From Bacteroidales bacterium Phil12 (GTDB lineage Bacteria; Bacteroidota; Bacteroidia; Bacteroidales; P3), in contig NWBO01000151.1 in assembly GCA_002633275.1 (NCBI GenBank), positions 1 through 64,000 of the forward strand: 64,000 nucleotides of DNA. The letters run 5' to 3'. Position 1 is the first letter of the stretch; each line of letters begins with the position of its first letter. The notes below the pieces were generated by a model, which was not told the origin of the DNA, made no database searches, and worked only from the letters and a program-made list of their open reading frames with translations. A program made the translations under genes and the position numbers. Shown here piece after piece: positions 17,170-26,577 of the stretch.

Positions 17170-17232
17170 TTTAGCACCGATACACTGACATTAAACACCG
17201 CTCAATCGATTATTGACACTTTTTGGGTAAAT
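17170..17232. repeat. Degenerate 21-base repeat array before the porin gene
   Basis: Three 21-base windows start at 17170, 17191 and 17212. The first two agree at TT-A-CACCG-T and share a -GA- further on; the third keeps GACACT. It is more degenerate than the other arrays in this window. Confidence 0.4.
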
Positions 17233-17340
17233 CAAGTTGTCGGATTAATGTAATGAAATAATTTTATGGTGAATTAAAATAAAAACTATTTTCTTTCGTT
17301 ATTAGCGGATAATTCAAAAACAAAATAAACCAATAATAAT

Positions 17341-18549
17341 ATGAAAAAGAAGATTTTAATACTATCAGCTTTGTGTATCGGCTTTATCGCTCTTTCAAGC
17401 AAAACACAGGCTCAAACAACCGACGGATTGAAAATAACAGGTTATATCCAGGCACAAGCCGAATATGCAGGCAAAGACGCTTTGAAAGTCTATACAGGCT
17501 CGTACAATGCCGATAAGTATGACAATGCCGACCACTTCCTTACATACGGTGTAAGACGAGGAAGAATACGTTTCACTTACACGAAAAACAAAGCCAAAGC
17601 CGTCGTAGAAATAAACGCCAACGAAAGCGGAAACGTTACCCCGTTGAAAGCATACTTGGGTTGGGACGCCTTGCCTTGGTTAAGCGTTCAAGCAGGTTTG
17701 CTGAACAGTTTCTTCGGCGATGAGTTGATGTATCTTTCTCCTTTGCAAGAAACGATGGATAGAACTTATCTTACGGGTATGATGTTTCCGGGTTTGCACG
17801 AAGTCGGTCTTAAAGCCATATTCAAAGCCCCGAAAGAATCTTCGTTCAATGGCTTGAAATGGGAAGTGGCAGCCGTTTCGGGTAACGGAATAGCAAAGAC
17901 TCCCGACGGCAGAATAGCCCTTGAAACACATTTGAAATACGACCATACGACACAAGACGGATTTTTCAAATACGGTCTCGGAGTATCTTATTACAACGGC
18001 AAAGTCAATAACGCTTGTGATAAACTTTATACATTTAGCGATAATGCTTGGCAAGTGGAAGATGTGGCTGTCAATGGAAAAAACAAAAGAGAATATTTCG
18101 GAATAGACGGTCAATTGACGTTTTTCAACGACTGGGGTCGCTCAAACATAAGATGTGAATATGCTTTTGGAACGCAGCCTTCAAGAGCCGATAGTTTCGA
18201 GGGAGCAAAAAACAATCAATACAATGCCGCCGATGCTTTTGCTTATCAAAGGAAATTCCAAGGCGGATATTTGTATTACGTTCAAGATATAGCCCATAGC
18301 AATTGGCAGACGGTTTTGAAAGCATCTTACTTTGACCTTAACACAAAAGCAAACGGCGACAACGCTGCATTTAAGACCGATTTGGCTTATCAAAACTACG
18401 GCTTCGGAATAATCTTCAACCCAACGAAAAACATTCGTCTGAGTGCCTTTTACGATTGGTACATCAACGAAGAATCAAAGACACTGCCAGGTTATGACAA
18501 GCAAGTTCCCAACGATGTTTTAACCGTTCGTATGCAGGTAAGTTTTTAA
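17341..18549 (+). CDS. Outer-membrane porin, OprO/OprP-like beta barrel
   Basis: A 402-residue precursor with a signal peptide (about residues 1-24, ending TQAQ). The mature part is beta-barrel sequence with alternating aromatic strands: GVRRGRIRFTYT, LSVQAGLLNSFFGDE, YGFGIIFNPTKNIRLSAFY. The last strand ends in a terminal aromatic (VRMQVSF), as required for BAM insertion. It resembles phosphate-selective OprO/P-type porins common in Bacteroidota. The transported solute is not known. It is monocistronic, with a strong terminator directly after it. Confidence 0.85.
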   Translation: MKKKILILSALCIGFIALSSKTQAQTTDGLKITGYIQAQAEYAGKDALKVYTGSYNADKYDNADHFLTYGVRRGRIRFTYTKNKAKAVVEINANESGNVTPLKAYLGWDALPWLSVQAGLLNSFFGDELMYLSPLQETMDRTYLTGMMFPGLHEVGLKAIFKAPKESSFNGLKWEVAAVSGNGIAKTPDGRIALETHLKYDHTTQDGFFKYGLGVSYYNGKVNNACDKLYTFSDNAWQVEDVAVNGKNKREYFGIDGQLTFFNDWGRSNIRCEYAFGTQPSRADSFEGAKNNQYNAADAFAYQRKFQGGYLYYVQDIAHSNWQTVLKASYFDLNTKANGDNAAFKTDLAYQNYGFGIIFNPTKNIRLSAFYDWYINEESKTLPGYDKQVPNDVLTVRMQVSF

Positions 18550-18566
18550 GTAAAACAGACAAGAAT

Positions 18567-18610
18567 AAAATAAGGTTTTGGCAAAAGAAAATATGCCAAA
18601 ACCTTATTTT
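18567..18610. terminator. Bidirectional terminator between porin and aroQ
   Basis: AAAATAAGGTTTTGGCA (18567-18583) is perfectly complementary to TGCCAAAACCTTATTTT (18594-18610), with a 10-base loop. A-rich and T-rich flanks serve both converging genes. Confidence 0.92.
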
Positions 18611-18613
18611 GTT

Positions 18614-19033
18614 TTACAATACCGACAGCAATGCCAATTTATAACCTTTAAGTCCGAAGCCTATTACAGAACCGTTGCATACAGGCGAAAGAAGACTTGT
18701 ATGACGAAACTCTTCACGGGCATAGATATTGGAGATATGCACTTCTATACAAGGTATTGAAGAAGATTTATAGGCTATCGCATCACGAATGACAACGCTT
18801 GTATGGGTGTATCCTCCTGCGTTGATAACAATGGCATCGGCAGTGGCGGATTGAATTTTATCGACAATTTCGCCCTCGATATTGGATTGAAAATAATCTA
18901 TATTGCATTGCGAAAGAAAATCATTTCTAAGTTCTTGCAAATAATCTTCAAAACTCTGCGTGCCGTAAATATCAGTCTCACGCTTTCCCAAAAGATTAAG
19001 GTTTGCTCCGTTTATTATCAATATGTTTTTCAT
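18614..19033 (-). CDS. aroQ: 3-dehydroquinate dehydratase, type II
   Basis: A 139-residue enzyme of the shikimate pathway converting 3-dehydroquinate to 3-dehydroshikimate. Signatures are INGANLNLLGKRETDIYG (with the catalytic Tyr), the SNIEGEIVDKIQ region, VINAGGYTHTSVVIRDAI and EVHISNIYAREEFRHTS. An upstream in-frame ATG at 19087 would add 18 residues outside the family, so MKNILIINGAN at 19033 is taken as the start. It is the third gene after the IMPACT and thioredoxin-like genes. Confidence 0.96.
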   Translation of the reverse strand: MKNILIINGANLNLLGKRETDIYGTQSFEDYLQELRNDFLSQCNIDYFQSNIEGEIVDKIQSATADAIVINAGGYTHTSVVIRDAIAYKSSSIPCIEVHISNIYAREEFRHTSLLSPVCNGSVIGFGLKGYKLALLSVL

Positions 19034-19083
19034 TGTCAAAAATCTTTTGTTGTCCCAATCTACAAAGTAATGTTTGTTTGATT

Positions 19084-19614
19084 TCAATCTTCAAAATCAT
19101 ACTGTCGATACATATCTATTTCTACAATTCTATGCCGTTTATCCAAAACAAATTTCTCGGGAACTTTCCACAAAAACTTTTTTATTATCAAATCATTATC
19201 ACTGCTCCAAGCATTCAGCCAATGTTTGGGAAGTTTATTTACGGTTTGCCTCCAAGAAATAAAATCAATATCGGGAGCAATGGTCAGAAGTATTGTTGTC
19301 TTGGCTTTTATCTGCTTATTCAATTGCTTGTCTTTGCGAAGTTTCTTTATCTCTTTTTTACAATGCGAGCAATCAGGGTCATAAAAAAGAATTATAAGAG
19401 TATCGCACTGCAAATCATAAAGAGAGGTCTGTGAGCCGTCCGACAAAGTAATATTGAAATTATCGGCATACAGCCCCAAATGTTGATTGTTGTACTTATC
19501 GAAAACAGAATCTTGGCTGATAACAAACGAACTATCGTTTTGAGCAATCAAGCCTTGACAAGACAGCATCAAGGATATAAGTAATATAAAGCATATAAAT
19601 GAATACCTTTTCAT
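19084..19614 (-). CDS. Thioredoxin-like lipoprotein or periplasmic redoxin
   Basis: A 176-residue protein with an N-terminal export signal and possible lipobox (LMLSC, Cys19). It has a thioredoxin-like fold with DPDCSHCKKE, active-site cysteines 82 and 85. It resembles the TlpA/DsbE-like redoxins and DUF5106-type proteins of Bacteroidota, which act on envelope disulfides. Only the CxxC half is diagnostic. It lies 18 bases after the IMPACT gene and 50 before aroQ. Confidence 0.75.
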   Translation of the reverse strand: MKRYSFICFILLISLMLSCQGLIAQNDSSFVISQDSVFDKYNNQHLGLYADNFNITLSDGSQTSLYDLQCDTLIILFYDPDCSHCKKEIKKLRKDKQLNKQIKAKTTILLTIAPDIDFISWRQTVNKLPKHWLNAWSSDNDLIIKKFLWKVPEKFVLDKRHRIVEIDMYRQYDFED

Positions 19615-19632
19615 TTTTCTTTCGTTAAAAGT

Positions 19633-20250
19633 TTATGTGTTTAAGATATTTATGCCGTAAATCGCATTAAGTTTGGCAAGCATCTGTTCCGATAAATCCT
19701 TATCGAACACAAGTTCAATGGAATTGGCGGAAATGTAGGTATAGTTTTCTTTCGTAAAATTATTGTCTTTAAGGAATTTATTTACCGCTCCCATAACGGA
19801 GAAATCGAACGAAAAAGTTATCTTGGCTTGCGGCGTTTGGGTTATCATCTCGCTATTGTCTATTGCGTCTTGGGCTGCATAGCGATAGGCTTTTGCCAAA
19901 TTGGACGCTCCCAATTTTATTCCTCCGAAATAACGAACGACAACGATAAGAATGTTTTTCAACTCATTGCTGTCAATGGCAGCCAATATCGGCACACCCG
20001 CCGTGTTGTTGGGTTCTCTGTCGTCGCAAGTTCTATAAAGGGCTGCATTCTTGTCTTGCTCAACCGCACTTTCGTCCAACCGCCAAGCAAAACAATGATG
20101 TCTTGCATCAAAATACTCCGCCTTTAACGTATCGACCAATCCTTTGACCTGCTCGGGCGAAGAGATAGGATAAGCAAAAGAGAGAAACTTGCTTTTCATC
20201 TCCTTATATTCTCCTTTGGCAGCGGTTTTTATGGTTTTGTATGACGGCAT
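19633..20250 (-). CDS. YigZ/IMPACT family protein
   Basis: A 205-residue protein. The N-terminal IMPACT domain (UPF0029) has the signature EPNNTAGVPILAAI then VVVRYFGGIKLGASNLAKAY (about residues 85-125). A smaller C-terminal domain (about residues 140-205) resembles DUF1949. Eukaryotic IMPACT modulates Gcn2; the bacterial role is unclear. It is the first gene of a minus-strand trio with the redoxin and aroQ. An 88-base gap separates it from sufS. Confidence 0.88.
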   Translation of the reverse strand: MPSYKTIKTAAKGEYKEMKSKFLSFAYPISSPEQVKGLVDTLKAEYFDARHHCFAWRLDESAVEQDKNAALYRTCDDREPNNTAGVPILAAIDSNELKNILIVVVRYFGGIKLGASNLAKAYRYAAQDAIDNSEMITQTPQAKITFSFDFSVMGAVNKFLKDNNFTKENYTYISANSIELVFDKDLSEQMLAKLNAIYGINILNT

Positions 20251-20338
20251 TGCGGTTTTAAGTCTTTTAAGAATTATGCGTTTAAGTTTTATGCGTTTCG
20301 CTTATTGAAGTCTTTATGTTTTACGATTGAATTAAAAT

Positions 20339-21556
20339 TTATCGAAGCATCTTTAAGGCTTTATCAAGGCTTTGCATAAAAACATCTATCTCGTCTTTTG
20401 TTGTGTAGGCTGCAATGGAAAGACGGTCTGTTCCCTCGATGCCGAACTTTTGCATTACAGGTTCTGCACAATGATGACCGGTACGGATGGCTACACCCAT
20501 GGCATCTAACAACGTTCCCAAATCCAAATGATGAACACCTGCGACCAAGAACGAAATACACGAAGATTTGGCTTTTGCATTACCAAAAATTCTTAAATCT
20601 TTGACTTCTTTTAATCTGTTTGCGGCGTATTGAAAAACTTCGTCCTCATGGGCTATAATATCCTCAAAGGACATCGCTTTCAACCATTTCAATGCAGTTG
20701 CCAATCCTATAACATCCGCCACGGAAGGCGTTCCTGCCTCAAATTTATATGGCAAACCATTATAGGTTGTCTTTTCCATTGTAACGGTTTTTATCATCTC
20801 TCCTCCACCGTGATAGACAGCCATTTTATCCAAAAGGTCTTTCTTTCCATACAAAACCCCGACACCCATGGGAGCATAGACTTTATGTCCCGAAAAAGCA
20901 AGGAAGTCAGCGTCCAAACTCTGAACGTCAATAACCTTATGGGCTATGCTTTGAGCTGCATCTATGGCTACAAGACAATCGTGCTTGTGGCAGAAATCTA
21001 TTATATGCTTTATATCGTTTATCGTTCCAAGTGTGTTGGATATATGACACACAGACAGGAGTTTTGGCTTTGTAGCAAGGATTTTCTTTTCAAAATCTTC
21101 TATCTCACCATTGTCGTCAAAGGTCAGATAATCCAATTTGAAACCATAATCTTCGCTTGCAATCTGCCACGGCACTATATTGGAATGATGCTCCATTTGG
21201 GTTATCATAACGGTATCGCCTTCGGACAGAAAAGACTTTGCAAAACAATGAGCCAAAAGGTTAAAACTCTCGGTTGTGCCTCTTGTAAAAATTATCTCTT
21301 GCGAAAGTTTGGCATTTATAAACTCCTGCACCGTTATGCGGCTTTGCTCAAACATATCAGTAGCCAAGCCCGAAAGATAATGCACTCCTCGATGCACGTT
21401 GGCGTTGTACTTGGTGTAATAATCCAATAGAGAATTGATAACCGCTATGGGCTTTTGCGTCGTTGCAGCGTTATCCAAATAAATCAACGGATATTTATCC
21501 CTTATCTTTGTTTCAAGAATCGGAAACTGAGCCCTTATATATGAAATATCTATCAT
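20339..21556 (-). CDS. sufS: SufS-type cysteine desulfurase
   Basis: A 405-residue PLP enzyme that removes sulfur from cysteine as an enzyme persulfide for Fe-S cluster assembly. The PLP lysine sits in FLAFSGHKVYAPMG, the cofactor-binding TRGTTESFNLLA and QMEHHSNIVPWQ are typical, and the catalytic cysteine is in RTGHHCAEP. This is the short SufS loop rather than the longer IscS/NifS type. The rest of a suf operon is not in the window. It follows a small membrane protein gene by six bases, probably from one promoter. Confidence 0.95.
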   Translation of the reverse strand: MIDISYIRAQFPILETKIRDKYPLIYLDNAATTQKPIAVINSLLDYYTKYNANVHRGVHYLSGLATDMFEQSRITVQEFINAKLSQEIIFTRGTTESFNLLAHCFAKSFLSEGDTVMITQMEHHSNIVPWQIASEDYGFKLDYLTFDDNGEIEDFEKKILATKPKLLSVCHISNTLGTINDIKHIIDFCHKHDCLVAIDAAQSIAHKVIDVQSLDADFLAFSGHKVYAPMGVGVLYGKKDLLDKMAVYHGGGEMIKTVTMEKTTYNGLPYKFEAGTPSVADVIGLATALKWLKAMSFEDIIAHEDEVFQYAANRLKEVKDLRIFGNAKAKSSCISFLVAGVHHLDLGTLLDAMGVAIRTGHHCAEPVMQKFGIEGTDRLSIAAYTTKDEIDVFMQSLDKALKMLR

Positions 21557-21562
21557 AATCTT

Positions 21563-21754
21563 CTACAAACCTTGTTTATACCTCTGATATTTGATGTACA
21601 TAACGACAAAGAAAACCAATATCGCAAACAAAAAAACATAAAAAATCACACTGCCTTTCTTGCTTATACGCACTCTGCCCTCTTGTTTGTCTTTAAGCCT
21701 TTGGGTTATCTTGGCTTTGGTCGTTGTAAAACTGTTTTCCGTCTGCTCGCTCAT
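21563..21754 (-). CDS. Small single-pass membrane protein
   Basis: A 63-residue protein with a charged N-terminal half (TKAKITQRLKDKQEGRVR) and one membrane helix (VIFYVFLFAILVFFVVMYI, about residues 36-54), ending in a basic tail. No family is recognised. It is six bases upstream of sufS and downstream of a good promoter, which supports its being real. The function is unknown. Confidence 0.6.
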   Translation of the reverse strand: MSEQTENSFTTTKAKITQRLKDKQEGRVRISKKGSVIFYVFLFAILVFFVVMYIKYQRYKQGL

Positions 21755-21798
21755 ATCGATATTGTTTATTATGCTTTATCGCTAAATTGTTATGTCTG

Positions 21799-21806
21799 CA
21801 AAATTA
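21799..21806 (-). promoter_or_regulatory. Promoter of the small membrane protein-sufS unit
   Basis: Minus-strand TAATTTTG 45 bases upstream of the small membrane protein start codon. Confidence 0.6.
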
Positions 21807-21889
21807 CAAATTTTTTGTTTATCGCATCGCTTTTCAAAGAAAATAGTCGCTTAAAACATCATATCAGGGTTATCAAACAAGAAAAAACA

Positions 21890-22300
21890 TCACATAATCT
21901 CTTTTAACGGAATCTTTACAAAATCCCTAACCTTCCACAACGGGTGCGGTATCTTTAATTCGGGAGAATCTATCGTTTCGTTATTGAAAAATATTATATC
22001 TATGTCTATCACTCTATCCTCATAGCCTGCACCATTTGAGCGTGTCCTGCCAAGTTTATGTTCAACGGCGTTTATAAGTCTCAAACTCTCAAAAGGTGTT
22101 AAAGTCGTTGAGAATTTAGCACAAGAATTAACAAAAGTCTCATTGCTCTCAAATCCCCAAGCCTTAGTTTCCAAAAACGAAGAGCTTTTAATCATCGTCC
22201 CCAACTCCCGCTCCAAGAGTTTATATGCCTTTAATATATTGTTTTTCTTATCGCCCAAATTACTGCCGAAGGACAAAACAATTATGTTTTCTTTCTCCAT
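21890..22300 (-). CDS. folK: 2-amino-4-hydroxy-6-hydroxymethyldihydropteridine pyrophosphokinase
   Basis: A 136-residue enzyme of folate synthesis that transfers pyrophosphate from ATP to the pterin. The family signature is present: SFGSNLGDKKNNILKAYKLL at the N-terminus, KAWGFESNETFVNSCAKF, and the metal/ATP-binding RTRSNGAGYEDRVIDIDIIF (about residues 84-103). It is downstream of the primary sigma factor terminator, so it likely has its own promoter. Confidence 0.94.
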   Translation of the reverse strand: MEKENIIVLSFGSNLGDKKNNILKAYKLLERELGTMIKSSSFLETKAWGFESNETFVNSCAKFSTTLTPFESLRLINAVEHKLGRTRSNGAGYEDRVIDIDIIFFNNETIDSPELKIPHPLWKVRDFVKIPLKEIM

Positions 22301-22462
22301 AAGGTCTTATTTTAAGTTTTTCATTCACCTTGCAACCTTTTTGTTTTTTCGGTTCCAAATCCAACGTTTCAAATCAACGATTGAAAAAGCATTTGTCGTG
22401 TTTGTGTATCATTCCTTTATTACTCGCTACATCAAATACACATAAAAAAGTAATAAAACATT

Positions 22463-22502
22463 AAAAAAAGAACGGATTTCAACTTATTTATCAAAATCCG
22501 TT
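22463..22502 (-). terminator. Terminator of the primary sigma factor gene
   Basis: On the minus strand AACGGATTT and AAATCCGTT pair, then CTTTTTTT follows. It is about 78 bases past the stop. The rest of 22301-22579 is A/T-rich, with no other feature seen. Confidence 0.8.
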
Positions 22503-22579
22503 TCAACAAAAACTATAAAATTATGAAAAATCAAACATCTAAAACTTCTTTTTCTTTGGTCTTATCTTCATAAAGTCTT

Positions 22580-23443
22580 TTAGCCAAGATAAGATTTCAA
22601 GATTTTACTTCTTGACGTGTGTTTCAAACGTTTTATGGCTTTTTCTTTAATCTGACGGACTCTTTCACGTGTCAGATCAAATTTCTCGCCTATTTCGTCC
22701 AAAGTCATAGGTGTGTAGCCGTCCAAACCGAAGAACATCTTTATTATATCCTGTTCCTTTTGTGTCAGGGTTGATATAGCACGATTTATCTCGGTTTTCA
22801 AACTCTCGTACATCAATTCGCTTTCGGGAGTTGCTCCGTCTTCGGATTTCATAAAATCATACATCGTGTTTTCGCCGTCATTATCCACAGGAGCGTCCAT
22901 TGAAGCGTGTTTGCCTGCGTTACGCAAAGACTCTCTGACATCGAAATCCGTCATATTCAAAGCCTCTGCCACTTCTTCGTGGTTAGGAGTACGTTCAAAT
23001 TCCTGCTCCAAACGTGCGAACTCTTTATTGATTTTGTTTAACGAACCTATCTTGTTCAACGGCAAACGAACAATACGGCTATGTTCTGCCAACGCCTGCA
23101 AGATTGATTGTCTTATCCACCAAACAGCGTAAGAAATAAACTTAAAACCTCGTGTTTCGTCAAATCGCTGTGCAGCCTTTATCAAACCCACATTACCTTC
23201 GTTAATCAAATCAGGCAAAGACAAACCTTGATTTTGATATTGTTTTGCAACAGATACGACAAAACGCAAATTGGCTTTTGTCAAACGCTCCAACGCCTTT
23301 TGATCGCCTTGTTTTATCTTTTGAGCAAGTTTAACTTCTTCTTCGGGAGTAATCATTTCCAAACGACCTATCTCTTGAAGATACTTATCCAAAGAAGTAA
23401 TCTCTCTGTTGGTTAATTGCTTTGATATTTTTAACTGCCTCAT
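22580..23443 (-). CDS. rpoD: Primary RNA polymerase sigma factor (RpoD/SigA), short Bacteroidota form
   Basis: A 287-residue factor beginning at region 1.2 ([20 protein letters not shown]). Region 2 is [20 protein letters not shown] with [15 protein letters not shown], region 3 is [14 protein letters not shown], and region 4 is [20 protein letters not shown]. The absent N-terminal 1.1 domain is normal for Bacteroidota, whose housekeeping sigma reads the TAnnTTTG promoters seen across this window. It sets basal transcription. Confidence 0.95.
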   Translation of the reverse strand: MRQLKISKQLTNREITSLDKYLQEIGRLEMITPEEEVKLAQKIKQGDQKALERLTKANLRFVVSVAKQYQNQGLSLPDLINEGNVGLIKAAQRFDETRGFKFISYAVWWIRQSILQALAEHSRIVRLPLNKIGSLNKINKEFARLEQEFERTPNHEEVAEALNMTDFDVRESLRNAGKHASMDAPVDNDGENTMYDFMKSEDGATPESELMYESLKTEINRAISTLTQKEQDIIKMFFGLDGYTPMTLDEIGEKFDLTRERVRQIKEKAIKRLKHTSRSKILKSYLG

Positions 23444-23552
23444 ATTAATTTGTATGTTTTTTATGCTCTAAATTAGTCATTTCCCTTTGAAACTTGTAAA
23501 GGGTTACGCAAAATTTCAAATAAGGTTGCAATAAAACTGAAAAATTTTGATT

Positions 23553-24182
23553 TTATTGTTTATACAATCCACTTTTTTCAATTTCTTTATAAACTTTTTC
23601 GCTCACCAAGTAACGAACGCTTTGTCCTTTTCGTATTTGCAAACGAATGTAAGATGCCGAAATATCTATCGTCGGAGCGTCTATAAGATGTATGCGTTTT
23701 GAATTTTCGCTTAAAATTGCGTTTATTTGCTGCATATCGGTATCGATAATTTCGGCGGCTTTAACGTCTTTTTTTCTCGGATATACATATATATTATAGT
23801 GTGAGACTATTTTTTGATAATCTTTCCATTTGTTCAACGCCCTCAGATTATCCTCTCCCATAATGAGAGAAAACTCTTTATCGGGGTATTTTTCAGTCAA
23901 AAAAGTCAGCGTGTTTATGGTATAAGAGGGCTTTGGCAGAGAAAACTCCACATTGGTCGCAAAAAAGTTTTCGTTATCCTCCACCGCCAATTGCACCAAA
24001 TGAAAACGAGTATTGTTATCCAACAAAGCGGATTGTTTTTTGAATGGATTTTGAGGCGAGACCACAAACCAAATCTTTGTCAAATCAGAGTTTTGAAGTA
24101 TATATTCGGCAAGTATCAGATGCCCTATGTGAATAGGGTTAAACGAACCGAAATACAATCCTATTTTGCTTTTTGTTTTCAT
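23553..24182 (-). CDS. nadD: Nicotinate-nucleotide adenylyltransferase
   Basis: A 209-residue nucleotidyltransferase in NAD synthesis, joining ATP and nicotinate mononucleotide. Signatures are GLYFGSFNPIHIGHLILAEY (the GxFxPxHxGH loop) and IDISASYIRLQIRKG (the SxTxxR-like loop). An open frame runs 24 codons further upstream to 24254, but that part is encoded by a 21-base repeat array (24187-24256). The ATG at 24182 is therefore preferred. The transcript leader would consist of the repeat. Confidence 0.93.
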   Translation of the reverse strand: MKTKSKIGLYFGSFNPIHIGHLILAEYILQNSDLTKIWFVVSPQNPFKKQSALLDNNTRFHLVQLAVEDNENFFATNVEFSLPKPSYTINTLTFLTEKYPDKEFSLIMGEDNLRALNKWKDYQKIVSHYNIYVYPRKKDVKAAEIIDTDMQQINAILSENSKRIHLIDAPTIDISASYIRLQIRKGQSVRYLVSEKVYKEIEKSGLYKQ

Positions 24183-24186
24183 CTGA

Positions 24187-24256
24187 CACTGTTTTACCGT
24201 CATTAACACTGTTTTACCTATGTTTAACACTGCTTTTTCAGTTATAATAATCACTG
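24187..24256 (-). repeat. 21-base-type repeat array in the nadD leader
   Basis: On the minus strand CAGTG recurs four times at spacings of 24, 21 and 20 bases. Two units share CAGTGTTAA and end in GGTAAAA. It abuts the nadD start codon, so it would be transcribed. The rest of 24183-24501 holds the promoter of the next gene and A/T-rich sequence. Confidence 0.65.
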
Positions 24257-24396
24257 TTGCAACAAGAGTAAAAAAACAAAGTATTAAAATATAACCTGCA
24301 TTTTTCGGTTTTATTGTATTTAAGGCTTAAAAAGTGATATATTTATATCGAATAACTCTTACAAATACAAAAAAATACAATTTTCAGGCAATAAAT

Positions 24397-24427
24397 TTTG
24401 GCAAAAAGAATAAAAGTTATAATTTTG
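24397..24427 (+). promoter_or_regulatory. Promoter of the DUF349 gene
   Basis: TTTG at 24397-24400 and TAATTTTG at 24420-24427, 19 bases apart, a textbook Bacteroidota promoter. Confidence 0.75.
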
Positions 24428-24501
24428 CAGTTCGAAATTCCAATGTTTGGATTGGAAATGTAAAAAAACGAACTACTTAAAAACAAAAAAACATTTAAGC
24501 A

Positions 24502-26466
24502 ATGGACGCAGAGAACAAAGAACAAACTGCTATGGCATCTGAGCAAACAAATGCTGCTCAGGTTGAAGAAAATGTTACGATTCAAACTCAAAACGAGGAA
24601 CCGCAAACCGATGCCGACGTCAAGGACAATAAACCCACATTGGACGAAATCATTAAAAGTTATTCCGCCCTATCCCGTGAGGAATTGGTAAAGGAATTGA
24701 AAAATTTATTGAACAACAATGATTTTGAAACTCTCAGAGAGCGTGTTCCTTTGTTAAGAAATGCTTTTTCCGTATTGCCGAAAGAAATGATTGAGCAAGA
24801 AAATCAAGAGCCGGTCAAAGAAGAAAACGAAGAGCAAGCAACGGAAAACAGCGAGCAAACAAATGAAGAGGAAAACAAGAACCTGATTGACGTTGTAGAA
24901 AAAGAGTTTTACGATTTGTATAACCTTTACAAGCAAAAACGTCAGCAATACTTACAAGAACAAGAGCAAATCAAGGAAGACAATTTGAAGAAAAAGAAAG
25001 CCTTGCTTGACGATTTGAAAAACCTTCTTGAAAGTGAGTTGTCGTTAAAAGAAGTTCATGACGAGTTCAACAAAATACAGGATAAATGGAAAGAAATAGG
25101 TAACGTTCCTCATAGCGAGGTTAATAACCTTTGGGAGAGTTATCATTTCTTAATGAATAAATTTTATGAGAAAATCAAAATCAATCGCGAGTTACGTGAT
25201 TTGGATTTGAAAAAGAATTTGGAAGACAAACTTGCACTTTGTGAAAAAGCAGAAGAATTGCTTTTGAGCGAAGATATTAATATGAGTTTCCAAATCTTGC
25301 AGGAATATCATCGTCAATGGAAACAAATAGGTGCTGTTCCGCCGGACAAAAACGATGAGGTTTGGGAGAGATTTAGAAAAGCGTCTGACGATATAAACGC
25401 AAGAAGAAGAGAATACTATGAAAAGCGTGCCGATGAGTTGGAGAACAATTTGAAGCAAAAACAAGAGTTGTTGGATATGGCAATTGAGGTCAATTCACAC
25501 GAACGCAGCAAATCCTCTCAATGGAATGAAGACGCAGAAAAAATGAACGCTTTGGTTGAGAAATGGAAGACCATAGGTCCTGTTCCACGTCAATACAACG
25601 AAGATATTTGGAATAAGTTCAAAGCACAGAAAGACGGTTTCTTTGCTGCCCGTAAGGAGGCTTTTGCACACTCTAAGCAAGAAGAGGAAGAGAATTACAA
25701 CAAGAAAGTTGCGATATGCGAAAAAGCCGAAGCGATAACAAAACGCACGGATTACAATCAAGCAACCAAAGAGTTGTTGGCTTTACAAGAAGAATGGAAA
25801 CAAATAGGCTATGTAAAGAAATCATTGAGCGACAAGATTTGGTTAAGATTCAGGGCTGCTTGCGATGAGTTCTTCAAATTGAAGAGTGAAGACTTTATGC
25901 GTACTCATCAAGAGGCTGAGGGCAATATCAAAGCCAAAGAAGAGTTGATTGAAGAACTTTCGAAATATGAATTTACGGACGATAAGGTTCAAAACGTAAA
26001 TACTTTGAAAAACTTCCAAAAACGTTGGTTTGAGATAGGCTTTACTCCAAAGCAAGAGCGTATAAAATTGCAGAAGAAATGGGACGAGATAATTGCTCAA
26101 AACAAAGAAAAACTGCAAATTACAGCCGAAGAGATTGCTCAAAGAGGTGCAAGATTTTTGGAGAATGTTGCTCAAATGGCAGGTGGAGCAAAGAAGGCTA
26201 TAAGCAACAGAATAGCCAACTTGGAGAAACAAATCGATTCTTTGGAAAACAATATCGGATTTTTGTCTTCAAGTAAGAATGCCGAAATACTAAAACGTGA
26301 GTTTGAACGCAAAATTAATCATTTGAAGGAAGAAAAAGCCAACCTTTTAAGACATTTGCAGGATAAAGAGGAAGAAAAGAATACAAACTCTTCAACACCT
26401 CAAAACAATGCCAATACTTCTGAAAATGAGAACACAACAGCAGAAAACGCTGAGGCAAACGAATAA
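24502..26466 (+). CDS. DUF349 repeat protein, long coiled-coil
   Basis: A 654-residue, highly charged, helical protein without signal peptide. Five DUF349 repeats are visible by their core: KWKEIGNVP, QWKQIGAVP, KWKTIGPVP, EWKQIGYVK and RWFEIGFTP, each followed about ten residues later by W/F-x-x-F/Y (about residues 195, 270, 350, 430 and 510). The C-terminal part (residues 560-620) is coiled coil, ending in an Asn/Glu-rich tail. The N-terminal 130 residues are acidic and low-complexity. The function of the family is not established. Confidence 0.85.
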   Translation: MDAENKEQTAMASEQTNAAQVEENVTIQTQNEEPQTDADVKDNKPTLDEIIKSYSALSREELVKELKNLLNNNDFETLRERVPLLRNAFSVLPKEMIEQENQEPVKEENEEQATENSEQTNEEENKNLIDVVEKEFYDLYNLYKQKRQQYLQEQEQIKEDNLKKKKALLDDLKNLLESELSLKEVHDEFNKIQDKWKEIGNVPHSEVNNLWESYHFLMNKFYEKIKINRELRDLDLKKNLEDKLALCEKAEELLLSEDINMSFQILQEYHRQWKQIGAVPPDKNDEVWERFRKASDDINARRREYYEKRADELENNLKQKQELLDMAIEVNSHERSKSSQWNEDAEKMNALVEKWKTIGPVPRQYNEDIWNKFKAQKDGFFAARKEAFAHSKQEEEENYNKKVAICEKAEAITKRTDYNQATKELLALQEEWKQIGYVKKSLSDKIWLRFRAACDEFFKLKSEDFMRTHQEAEGNIKAKEELIEELSKYEFTDDKVQNVNTLKNFQKRWFEIGFTPKQERIKLQKKWDEIIAQNKEKLQITAEEIAQRGARFLENVAQMAGGAKKAISNRIANLEKQIDSLENNIGFLSSSKNAEILKREFERKINHLKEEKANLLRHLQDKEEEKNTNSSTPQNNANTSENENTTAENAEANE

Positions 26467-26515
26467 TAAAAACAAAAAAGTTACATTAAATACGTTATAA
26501 TTCAGAAAAAAAACG

Positions 26516-26523
26516 TAATTTTG
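26516..26523 (+). promoter_or_regulatory. Promoter of the L31 gene
   Basis: TAATTTTG 55 bases before the ribosomal protein start codon. Confidence 0.65.
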
Positions 26524-26577
26524 CAACTTGATTTTTAGCAGATAGAGTAATAAACAATAAAAAAACATAAAAGAACA

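Noticed and set aside
20630-21430. A 266-codon frame antisense to sufS
   Set aside because: Cysteine-, histidine- and tyrosine-rich composition is typical of a reverse reading of a conserved gene, and sufS is clearly real.
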